In this document: one piece after another, positions 1 through 5,972 of the stretch
How the letters are laid out: every line of letters begins with the position of its first letter
Position numbering within the stretch: the first letter of the stretch is position 1
Assembly (NCBI GenBank): GCA_020720965.1
Contig: DYNS01000036.1
Span: forward strand, 1-13,295
Reading direction: 5' to 3'
DNA from: Anaerolinea sp.
GTDB taxonomy: Bacteria; Chloroflexota; Anaerolineae; Anaerolineales; Villigracilaceae
Length of the DNA: 13,295 bases
Translations under genes and position numbers: made by a program
The notes under the pieces: model-generated
Databases searched by the model: none
What the model was told of the DNA's origin: nothing
Seen by the model: the letters and a program-made list of their open reading frames with translations, nothing else

Positions 1-322
<322 letters not shown>

Positions 323-424
323 AAATATCGCTCTTTCGAGCGTAAGTTACGGAAGTTAGAACGACAGGGTTTGTCGTACTTCTTATCACTCTTCAGTTGT
401 TAAGGTTCTTTTTTTTCTAGCGGG
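323..424 (-). other. 16S rRNA leader with boxA-like element and two hairpins
   Basis: This is the transcribed leader between the most downstream promoter and the 16S 5' end. A boxA-like antitermination element, GAACCTTAACAAC, lies at 396-408 on the minus strand; it resembles the CTTTAACAA core of known rrn boxA sites, which recruit NusB-NusE complexes. A hairpin with 6-bp arms (ACGACA/TGTCGT) spans 361-377. A second hairpin, CGCTC-GAAA-GAGCG at 329-342, has a GNRA-type tetraloop and sits only ~7 nt from the 16S start. It may contribute to leader folding or to processing of pre-16S. The positions are direct reading; the roles follow known rrn leaders and are inferred. Confidence 0.6.
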
Positions 425-429
425 AGATT

Positions 430-458
430 ATTCTACCAGCCAGAGACCAGCCTGTCAA
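430..458 (-). promoter_or_regulatory. rrn promoter P4 (closest to 16S)
   Basis: On the minus strand there is a perfect -35 TTGACA (453-458), a 17-bp spacer, and a -10 TAGAAT (430-435) with one mismatch to consensus. Transcription would start near 423, giving a leader of about 100 nt before the 16S. The spacer holds a direct repeat of GGCTGGT. The bases after the -10 (AATCTCC) are less GC-rich than at the three upstream promoters, so stringent control may differ here; this last point is inference. Confidence 0.75.
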
Positions 459-479
459 GGTCACCGAGAGATAAATTTA

Positions 480-504
480 CCGATGTCTTTTTTTTCAACA
501 TCGG
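480..504 (-). other. hairpin in long rrn leader, between P3 and P4
   Basis: An inverted repeat with 7-bp perfect arms (CCGATGT at 480-486 and ACATCGG at 498-504) encloses an 11-nt loop that is A-rich on the minus strand. It would fold in transcripts made from P1 to P3. The bases that follow on the minus strand are TAAATTTATC, not a T-run, so it does not look like a terminator. The role is unknown. Confidence 0.4.
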
Positions 505-598
505 CTAACCTTAGTGCAAAATTTGCCCGGGGTAATCTCTTGATTGTAATGGATTTGCCGGTAATTTTGGCGAAATCTTTTTGCTGACTGGCTTGCCT

Positions 599-626
599 AT
601 TATATTCAAGCCGTTTGTTTTGTCAA
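599..626 (-). promoter_or_regulatory. rrn promoter P3, perfect consensus
   Basis: Both hexamers match the sigma70 consensus exactly: TTGACA at 621-626 and TATAAT at 599-604, with a 16-bp spacer. Upstream of the -35 the minus strand is A-rich (runs such as CAAAAC and CAAAAT between about 630 and 660), which resembles an UP element. The arms GGCTTG (590-595) and CAAGCC (607-612) form an inverted repeat that brackets the -10 element. The transcript would start near 592 and run ~270 nt to the 16S. Confidence 0.88.
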
Positions 627-690
627 GGGTTTTGATTGAGCAATTTTGAAACTATTTTGCAATCTTGCTTCAGTCAACTCTCTTGTTTTT

Positions 691-712
691 TCGCCCCTGT
701 TTTTTGGGGCGA
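691..712 (-). other. hairpin at the predicted 5' end of P2 transcripts
   Basis: Perfect 7-bp arms TCGCCCC (691-697) and GGGGCGA (706-712) surround an 8-nt loop. The predicted start of P2 transcription is about base 712, so the transcript would begin with this stem-loop on the minus strand. The stem is followed by an A-run, not a T-run, on that strand, so it is not an intrinsic terminator. It could protect the RNA 5' end or slow early elongation; both ideas are inference. Confidence 0.45.
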
Positions 713-735
713 GAGCGAATTATACGCATTCGCTC
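713..735. repeat. inverted repeat over the P2 -10 element
   Basis: Perfect 8-bp arms, GAGCGAAT (713-720) and ATTCGCTC (728-735), are separated by 7 bp. One arm overlaps the -10 hexamer and the discriminator, and the other lies in the spacer. This placement fits an operator for a dimeric regulator, but no family can be named. Confidence 0.5.
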
Positions 736-746
736 ATTTCTGTCAA
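719..746 (-). promoter_or_regulatory. rrn promoter P2, perfect consensus
   Basis: TTGACA (741-746) and TATAAT (719-724) are exact, with a 16-bp spacer. The -35 and the ten bases upstream of it are identical to those of P3: a 16-base block occurs at both 621-636 and 741-756. A-rich sequence above the -35 resembles an UP element. The discriminator (TCGCTCTC) is GC-rich, as in stringently controlled rRNA promoters. Confidence 0.88.
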
Positions 747-810
747 GGGTTTTGATGATTTTGGTCATCGTTGCTTCCGTGTTTCTTGGATTTCTCGACA
801 GCGAGTCGCT

Positions 811-838
811 ATTATATGCAAAGGGGAAGAACTGTCAA
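811..838 (-). promoter_or_regulatory. rrn promoter P1 (farthest from 16S), perfect consensus
   Basis: TTGACA (833-838) and TATAAT (811-816) are exact, again with a 16-bp spacer. The sequence above the -35 (CAAAAGCC) differs by one base from the matching stretch of P2 and P3 (CAAAACCC). A small palindrome, AGCGA-N-TCGCT at 800-810, covers the predicted start site near 804. The -35 lies only 41 bp after the stop codon of the upstream cyclase gene, which is read in the same direction. Confidence 0.87.
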
Positions 839-878
839 GGCTTTTGCTGCCGTTTTTGGGCGCTGGGCAAAAAATCTT

Positions 879-2585
879 CTAGAGCAAGCCGTGCACTTCG
901 TAAACGGGGATGGTTTCGCGCTTTCCCTTGAGGGTCATTGGTTCCATTGGCGTTACTCGTACCTGGTTTTTGACCCGTTCATAGGCAGCGGCGCTGATAA
1001 CGATTTGATTGCGGGCTGCATTTTCTTGCAGGCGTTTGGTGGTGTTTACGCTATCGCCTATGGCGGTGTACTCCAGGCGCTTTTCGGTGCCGATAAGCCC
1101 AAGGACGGCTTCGCCGTAGTGGATGCCTACGCCAAAGGCAAGATGGGCTTCAGGGGGCAGTATGGCGTGAAGTTGGGTAATCCGTTCTCGTAAGGATAAG
1201 GCGGCTTTTACTGCTCTCAGGGTATGGTCTGGCTGGAGAATGGGGGCGTTGAACCATGCCATGACTGCATCGCCTAGAAATTTGTCTATTGTTCCCTCTT
1301 CATCCAAAACGGATTCGGCTCCGGCGGCGAGGTAACGATTGAGTACGGAAACAAGCTGTTCGGGGGATTGAGTCTCGCTGTAACTGGTGAATCCGCGAAT
1401 GTCGGCAAAGAGGACGGTGATGTCGGCTTTTTTGCCGCCGAGGGCAAGAGAGTTCGGGTCTAATTGCTGAATGACGGCAGGGGAAACCATTCGCTCGAAA
1501 AGTTTGCGCTGCGCCTCCAGGCGTTTACGTTCGGTCAGGTCATCCAGGACAATGGCTATACCTTGGGTGGACTGGTTGGCATCTTTCAGGGGGGAGACGT
1601 TGAGACGCCAATCTACCGCGCCACGCTGGGGGATGGTGTGAGAAATTTCCAGGTCGGTGATGATGGTATCGGTTACATGAACGGCATCCACCCTGGGCAT
1701 AATATCACCTGCAATGGAAGGGAGAATTTCATCCAGTTTTTTGCCGATGATTTCGGGGATTTTTTGCCCCAGGATAAATTCGGCAGCACGGTTGCAGAGA
1801 GTTACCTGGTGCCCAACATCTGCTGTAATGACTCCGCTGGTAATGGACGCGAAGATGTTGTCCATCATGTTCTTGAGTTCGGTCACTTCGGAGAGTGTGC
1901 GCCGGAGAGAGGCAAAGAGCCGGGCGTTTTCGATGGCAATGGCTGCCTGATTGGCAAATGCGCCCAGCAGGGTCATTTCGCTCTCGGAGAAGATGCCGCT
2001 GCGAATGCGGTTGTCGGCGTAGATGACTCCGATGATGTCGTTTTTCACTTTGAGGGGAACGCACAAAATGGAGCGCAGGTTGAAGGCGATGATGCTTTCC
2101 TGCCCGCCGAAGCGCGGGTCTTCTTGCGCGTTGGTCGTGAGGATGGCTTCTCCGGCATCGATGACCCGCTGAATAACGGTGCGACTGACGGCGTACTCGC
2201 TTTCGTTGATGGATTCTTGTCCCCAGTTGCGGGCAATGCGGGTTTGCATTTGTCCATTTTCTTCCCGGAGCATTAAAAAGCCGCGTTCTGCCCCGGTGAG
2301 GCTGACGATATTATCCATTACTATTCGCAGGACTTCATTTAATTCCAGCGAGGAGTTGATTGCCTGCCCGACCCCAATCAGCGCAAGCAGGTTCTTGCGC
2401 TCTTCCGTAAACGCCGCAACTTCTTGGGCAATGCGATACAGCCGGCTTTCCAGATGGGATAAATCTTCCAGGGCGCTGGGCGGCAATACAGCACGCTGAG
2501 GCAATACCGCCGCACGGATTTGCCCGGCGGTTTGGCTAAGGGCTTTTATTTGCAAGTCTATGCTGATGGGGGTGCTGTTCGTCAT
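879..2585 (-). CDS. GAF-PAS-class III adenylate/guanylate cyclase
   Basis: This 568-residue protein is predicted to make a cyclic nucleotide, most likely cAMP, in response to signals bound by its sensor domains. An N-terminal helical stretch (~1-65) leads into a GAF domain (~66-222), a PAS domain (~238-352), and a class III cyclase catalytic domain (~386-566). Catalytic landmarks are visible: metal-binding Asp395 (FADIRGF) and Asp439 (KFLGDAVM), purine-selecting Lys435 and Thr507 (EYTAIGD), and transition-state Asn514 and Arg518. The Lys/Thr pair is typical of bacterial adenylate cyclases of the CyaC type, which argues for ATP as substrate. No signal peptide or membrane segment is seen, so it is probably cytoplasmic. 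The ATG at 2585 is chosen because GGAG (2592-2595) lies 6 nt before it; a TTG four codons upstream would overlap that site. It is divergent from the phosphatase gene. No clear terminator separates it from the rrn promoters. Specificity for ATP over GTP is not proven. Confidence 0.93.
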   Translation of the reverse strand: MTNSTPISIDLQIKALSQTAGQIRAAVLPQRAVLPPSALEDLSHLESRLYRIAQEVAAFTEERKNLLALIGVGQAINSSLELNEVLRIVMDNIVSLTGAERGFLMLREENGQMQTRIARNWGQESINESEYAVSRTVIQRVIDAGEAILTTNAQEDPRFGGQESIIAFNLRSILCVPLKVKNDIIGVIYADNRIRSGIFSESEMTLLGAFANQAAIAIENARLFASLRRTLSEVTELKNMMDNIFASITSGVITADVGHQVTLCNRAAEFILGQKIPEIIGKKLDEILPSIAGDIMPRVDAVHVTDTIITDLEISHTIPQRGAVDWRLNVSPLKDANQSTQGIAIVLDDLTERKRLEAQRKLFERMVSPAVIQQLDPNSLALGGKKADITVLFADIRGFTSYSETQSPEQLVSVLNRYLAAGAESVLDEEGTIDKFLGDAVMAWFNAPILQPDHTLRAVKAALSLRERITQLHAILPPEAHLAFGVGIHYGEAVLGLIGTEKRLEYTAIGDSVNTTKRLQENAARNQIVISAAAYERVKNQVRVTPMEPMTLKGKRETIPVYEVHGLL

Positions 2586-2626
2586 TGATTTCTCCAATGA
2601 ACCATTTTCCGCAAAATCTTTACAAA

Positions 2627-2635
2627 ATTATAACA
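2627..2635 (-). promoter_or_regulatory. extended -10 promoter for the cyclase gene
   Basis: On the minus strand TGTTATAAT forms a perfect extended -10 element. The hexamer is at 2627-2632 and the TG at 2634-2635. No -35 match is found 16-18 bp upstream, which is usual for this promoter class. The predicted start is near 2620, giving a 5' UTR of ~35 nt. Confidence 0.55.
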
Positions 2636-2698
2636 CTGGGCAGCCGGCAGGGTGCGTGTACAATACGCTCATCCTGTTTGGTTGACAATGGAGGCAGA

Positions 2699-3691
2699 AT
2701 GTTTGATATATTCCTTGAACCTGGCATCACGCTCATTCTTTTTTTGCAATCCTGGGGAGAATGGCTACAAATCCCCATGCAGTTTTTTTCCTTTTTGGGC
2801 AACGAGGAGTTTTTTCTATTCGCTTTGCCCGTTCTCTACTGGTCGGTGGATGCCGCTCTGGGTTTGAGGGTGGGGTTAATTCTCCTCCTCAGCACGGGGC
2901 TAAACGATTTCTTCAAACTTGCTTTTCATGGCGCTCGCCCATACTGGTTTAACCCGCAGGTGAGAGCGTATTCTTCCGAGACTTCTTTTGGCGTGCCTTC
3001 TGGTCATGCTCAAAACGCGGCGAGTTTGTGGGGGATGCTTGCCTGGTACACCCAAAAACGATGGGCTTGGGCGGGGGCGTTGGGGTTGGCGTTGCTGATT
3101 GGATTCTCGCGCATGTATTTGGGTGTTCACTTTCCGCATGATGTCTTTTTTGGCTGGCTCCTGGGCTACACCTTGCTTTGGGCGTTACTCCGACTCTGGG
3201 AGCCGGTTTCTGCCCTGCTCAGGCAAAAGTCGATGCCGCAGCAGATGGGGCTTGCGTTCCTCCTTTCCGTTCTCGTTTTAATTGGGGGGATTTTGGCTTT
3301 TGGAACCCTGCGCGACTGGCAATTGCCCGCCATTTGGAGCGAAAACGCCCTCGCCGCCGGTGCGGAGGCTGCCCCCAACCCCGTGACGCTGAATACGACC
3401 CTTACAACCTCCGGCACGCTGTTTGGCTTGCTGGCAGGCCTGGCGTGGATGAATCAGCGAGGGGGCTACCGCGCAGACGGAACCCTTGTGCAGCGGGGAT
3501 TGCGTCTATTACTTGGGTTGGTGGGAATTCTCCTGTTATGGTACGGCTTGGGAGCGGTATTCCCTCGCGGAGAGGAAATCATCCCCTATGCCCTGCGTTA
3601 CCTGCGTTATAGCCTGCTCGGCGGCTGGATTTCTGCGGGAGCGCCCTGGCTCTTTCTACGCATTAACCTGGCGCATAGGCAAATTGCGTAA
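2699..3691 (+). CDS. PAP2-family membrane phosphatase
   Basis: This 330-residue integral membrane protein belongs to the type 2 phosphatidic acid phosphatase superfamily. Such enzymes remove phosphate from lipid phosphates or undecaprenyl diphosphate, with the active site at the outer membrane face. All three signature motifs are intact: K-x6-RP (Lys73 to Pro81), PSGH (100-103), and SR-x5-H-x3-D (Ser137, Arg138, His144, Asp148). Hydrophobic segments lie at ~30-48, 55-68, 125-137, 149-165, 185-203, 238-250, 266-286 and 303-320. The last four follow the catalytic core as a membrane extension of ~150 residues. The reading frame is open back to 2585, but ATG 2699 is preferred because GGAGG (2690-2694) precedes it and the upstream residues lack membrane character. 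A TACAAT at 2659-2664 may be its -10 element. The substrate cannot be told from sequence. Confidence 0.9.
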   Translation: MFDIFLEPGITLILFLQSWGEWLQIPMQFFSFLGNEEFFLFALPVLYWSVDAALGLRVGLILLLSTGLNDFFKLAFHGARPYWFNPQVRAYSSETSFGVPSGHAQNAASLWGMLAWYTQKRWAWAGALGLALLIGFSRMYLGVHFPHDVFFGWLLGYTLLWALLRLWEPVSALLRQKSMPQQMGLAFLLSVLVLIGGILAFGTLRDWQLPAIWSENALAAGAEAAPNPVTLNTTLTTSGTLFGLLAGLAWMNQRGGYRADGTLVQRGLRLLLGLVGILLLWYGLGAVFPRGEEIIPYALRYLRYSLLGGWISAGAPWLFLRINLAHRQIA

Positions 3692-3725
3692 ATGAGAGAG
3701 TTGTTAAGGCAGGCGATTTATCCTT

Positions 3726-3734
3726 TGATATAAT
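3726..3734 (+). promoter_or_regulatory. extended -10 promoter for the first kinase gene
   Basis: TGATATAAT is a perfect extended -10 element in the 85-bp gap after the phosphatase gene. No good -35 is present at standard spacing. The predicted start is near 3741, ~36 nt before the kinase ATG. No terminator is seen after the phosphatase gene, so some readthrough from it is possible. Confidence 0.55.
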
Positions 3735-3776
3735 CGAAAGTGATTTGTAACTATTCCAAAACTACGAGAGAGCCGG

Positions 3777-5885
3777 ATGACATTAGAGCAAGGCACGCTT
3801 CTCAACGGGCGTTACCGCATCATTGATATTTTGGGACAGGGCGGCATGGGTTCCGTGTACCGCGCCATGGATGAAAACCTGGGTGTGGAAGTTGCCGTTA
3901 AGGAAAACCTGTTTACAACCGATGAGTATGCACGCCAATTTCGCCTGGAAGCGGTCATCCTTGCCAGTTTGCGACACCAAAACCTGCCCCGCGTAACCGA
4001 CCATTTTGTCATTGAAGGGCAGGGGCAGTACCTGGTGATGGATTACATCGAAGGCGAGGATTTGCGCCAAAGGATGGAGCGCCTGGGAAACGTCCCGGAG
4101 GAAGATGCCATCCTGGTCGGCGCCGCCGTTTGTGATGCGCTAACTCACCTGCATACCCGCCGCCCCCCCGTGCTGCATCGCGATATTAAACCGGGCAACA
4201 TCAAAATTACGCCAGACGGGCGCGTTTTTTTGGTGGATTTTGGGCTGGCAAAACTGGTGCAAGGTAGCCAAACCACCACAACCGGAGCAAGAGCCATGAC
4301 CCCCGGTTACTCTCCGCCAGAGCAGTATGGGACAGCCCGCACCGACCCCCGCTCCGACATCTACTCTCTCGGCGCGACCTTATACGCCGCCCTCACCAGC
4401 GTCATCCCAGAGGATGGCTTGGGGCGGGTGATGGATAATGTCCAACTTACGCCCATCCGCAAACACAACCCCAAAGTCTCGCGGCGGCTTGCCACAGCCA
4501 TAGAAAAAGGGATGGAAGCCTACCCGGATGACCGTTATCAAACCAGCGATGAATTTCGCCGCGCCCTGCTTAACACCAGTTCCAAAACCCAACGCCTCAC
4601 CGATTTAGACGTAAACTTCACCGTTCCTCCCCCGCCCGAAGATATAAACCCACCCAACGGCGAGCGTCAAAACCTTTCCCCCTCTACCCCGGTGCAGAAC
4701 GTGATGGACATTGTGACATCCATGACGACCCGGATGCGCCGCCGTTCCCGACGCTACGCCGCACTAGGGATTTGGGGAGGCATGGCGCTTTTGCTTCTGG
4801 CTGCCGCCTTTTTATGGACGAATTACCCATCCTGGGTAGCCCAAAACAGCCTGCCGCCTCAGCCGGGGGCAACTTTGGAAGCCACCGCCACCCAGGATAA
4901 CCCGGCTACCCCAGCGCCACAGCAGACTATCAGCGCCACAGCCGAATCGACCGTGACCCCGCTGCCAGAGCCGACCGCAACCCCTCTCGGCGGCGGCAAT
5001 GGACAAATCGCCTTTGCCTCCATGCGTACCGGCATCCCTCAGATTTTCCTCCTCAACCCGGATGGCTCTGGCTTGCGCCAAATTACCAACGAACAAGACG
5101 GGGCTTGTCAGCCGGATTGGTCGCCAGACGGTAAGCGAATTGTTTACATTTCGCCTTGCAGCCAAAAACAGGATACGTATCAAGGCTCCAGCCTCTACAT
5201 CATAGACACTTCCGGCGAAAACCGAACCGCCCTCCCCACCAGCCTGGGCGGAGATTTTGAGCCAGCCTGGTCGCCAGACGGCAAACGCATCGCCTTCACC
5301 TCCCTGCGGGATGGCTACATGGAAGTTTACATGATTAACCTGGAGACCAACCAGACCACCCGCCTCACCCGCGCCCAAAACATTTCCGGCGCCATTTACG
5401 CCCGCCAACCCGCCTGGAACCCAACCGGCTACCAAATTGCCTACGTCCTCAAACGCCTCGGCACCACCCAAATTTGGGTCACAAGCGATGGCGATGTCGC
5501 CGATAAAAAAGCGGAAGAAACCCAACAAATTGCCCAAACCGGCAACAACACCAACGACTTCCTCCCCGTCTGGACGAGAGATGGACAATGGGTCATCTTT
5601 AACGAAACCAACTACGAAGGTACCTCCCCTGCCTGGCTGATGAGTATGCGCTACGAAGACCGCGCCACCAAGCAAGCCGTGCGCCTGCCCATAGACACAC
5701 TTCCGCTGGTAGATATCACCTTCTCGCCGGACGGCTATTGGATGGCGTTTGAAAGTTGGCCCGACGATTCGTTCAACCACGACATCTACATCTCCACCGT
5801 CACCGGCTCCAGCCGAACCCGCCTGACCACCGACCCCAAAATGGACTTTGACCCCGCCTGGCGCCCCATCAAAGTGACCGAATAA
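3777..5885 (+). CDS. transmembrane Ser/Thr kinase with TolB-like propeller (kinase 1)
   Basis: This 702-residue protein is a receptor-like Hanks-type kinase. The N-terminal kinase domain (~12-265) has a glycine-rich loop (20-28), ATP-anchoring Lys42, helix-C Glu58, HRD (134-136) with Lys138 and Asn141, DFG (154-156), and PPE (180-182) in place of APE; all catalytic residues are present. An Arg-rich stretch (319-326) precedes a single membrane span (~328-347). A Pro/Thr/Ala linker (~355-405) then leads to a C-terminal domain (~408-700) of repeated WSPDG-type motifs (near 448, 498, 546, 598, 649 and 694). This fits a PD40/TolB-like six-bladed propeller. The positive residues before the span place the kinase in the cytoplasm and the propeller outside. 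The likely role is to sense an external ligand or wall component; ligand and targets are unknown. It is a tandem paralog of the next gene. The start site lacks a strong ribosome binding site (only GAGAG upstream). Confidence 0.93.
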   Translation: MTLEQGTLLNGRYRIIDILGQGGMGSVYRAMDENLGVEVAVKENLFTTDEYARQFRLEAVILASLRHQNLPRVTDHFVIEGQGQYLVMDYIEGEDLRQRMERLGNVPEEDAILVGAAVCDALTHLHTRRPPVLHRDIKPGNIKITPDGRVFLVDFGLAKLVQGSQTTTTGARAMTPGYSPPEQYGTARTDPRSDIYSLGATLYAALTSVIPEDGLGRVMDNVQLTPIRKHNPKVSRRLATAIEKGMEAYPDDRYQTSDEFRRALLNTSSKTQRLTDLDVNFTVPPPPEDINPPNGERQNLSPSTPVQNVMDIVTSMTTRMRRRSRRYAALGIWGGMALLLLAAAFLWTNYPSWVAQNSLPPQPGATLEATATQDNPATPAPQQTISATAESTVTPLPEPTATPLGGGNGQIAFASMRTGIPQIFLLNPDGSGLRQITNEQDGACQPDWSPDGKRIVYISPCSQKQDTYQGSSLYIIDTSGENRTALPTSLGGDFEPAWSPDGKRIAFTSLRDGYMEVYMINLETNQTTRLTRAQNISGAIYARQPAWNPTGYQIAYVLKRLGTTQIWVTSDGDVADKKAEETQQIAQTGNNTNDFLPVWTRDGQWVIFNETNYEGTSPAWLMSMRYEDRATKQAVRLPIDTLPLVDITFSPDGYWMAFESWPDDSFNHDIYISTVTGSSRTRLTTDPKMDFDPAWRPIKVTE

Positions 5886-5896
5886 CAAAACTCTTA

Positions 5897-5930
5897 AAAA
5901 TGCCTCCCCGCCGGGAGGCATTTTCTTGTT
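5897..5930 (+). terminator. intrinsic terminator after kinase 1
   Basis: A perfect 12-bp stem (AAAATGCCTCCC at 5897-5908, GGGAGGCATTTT at 5913-5924) with a CGCC loop begins 12 nt after the kinase 1 stop codon. It is followed by a T-rich tail to 5930. This should uncouple the two kinase genes at least in part. The stem's A/T ends also give a T-run on the opposite strand. Confidence 0.85.
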
Positions 5931-5936
5931 TATAAT
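5931..5936 (+). promoter_or_regulatory. possible -10 element for the second kinase gene
   Basis: A perfect TATAAT directly follows the terminator and lies 36 bp before the kinase 2 ATG. No -35 is visible, because that position falls inside the terminator stem. A TG sits two bases, not one, before the hexamer. The call rests on the hexamer and on the need for a promoter after the terminator. Confidence 0.4.
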
Positions 5937-5972
5937 CACGCCACATCCCCACCTACAACCACGGAAAAGTGC

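Noticed and set aside
691..712. Possible terminator ahead of the rrn genes
   Set aside because: The hairpin has no T-run on the following side of either strand.
646..1193. Plus-strand open frames of 78-140 codons across the rrn promoter region
   Set aside because: They overlap clear minus-strand promoters and the cyclase 3' end, and have no ribosome binding site or recognisable motif.
1464..2276. 270-codon plus-strand open frame
   Set aside because: Antisense to the well-supported cyclase gene; its composition is that of a shadow frame and it has no motif.
2585..2698. 38-residue N-terminal extension of the PAP2 phosphatase
   Set aside because: It overlaps the cyclase promoter region, lacks hydrophobic character, and ATG 2699 has a good GGAGG site.
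4812..5939. 375-codon minus-strand open frame across the kinase 1 propeller
   Set aside because: Antisense to repeated propeller motifs, Gly/Val-rich as expected of a shadow frame, and it crosses the kinase 1 terminator.
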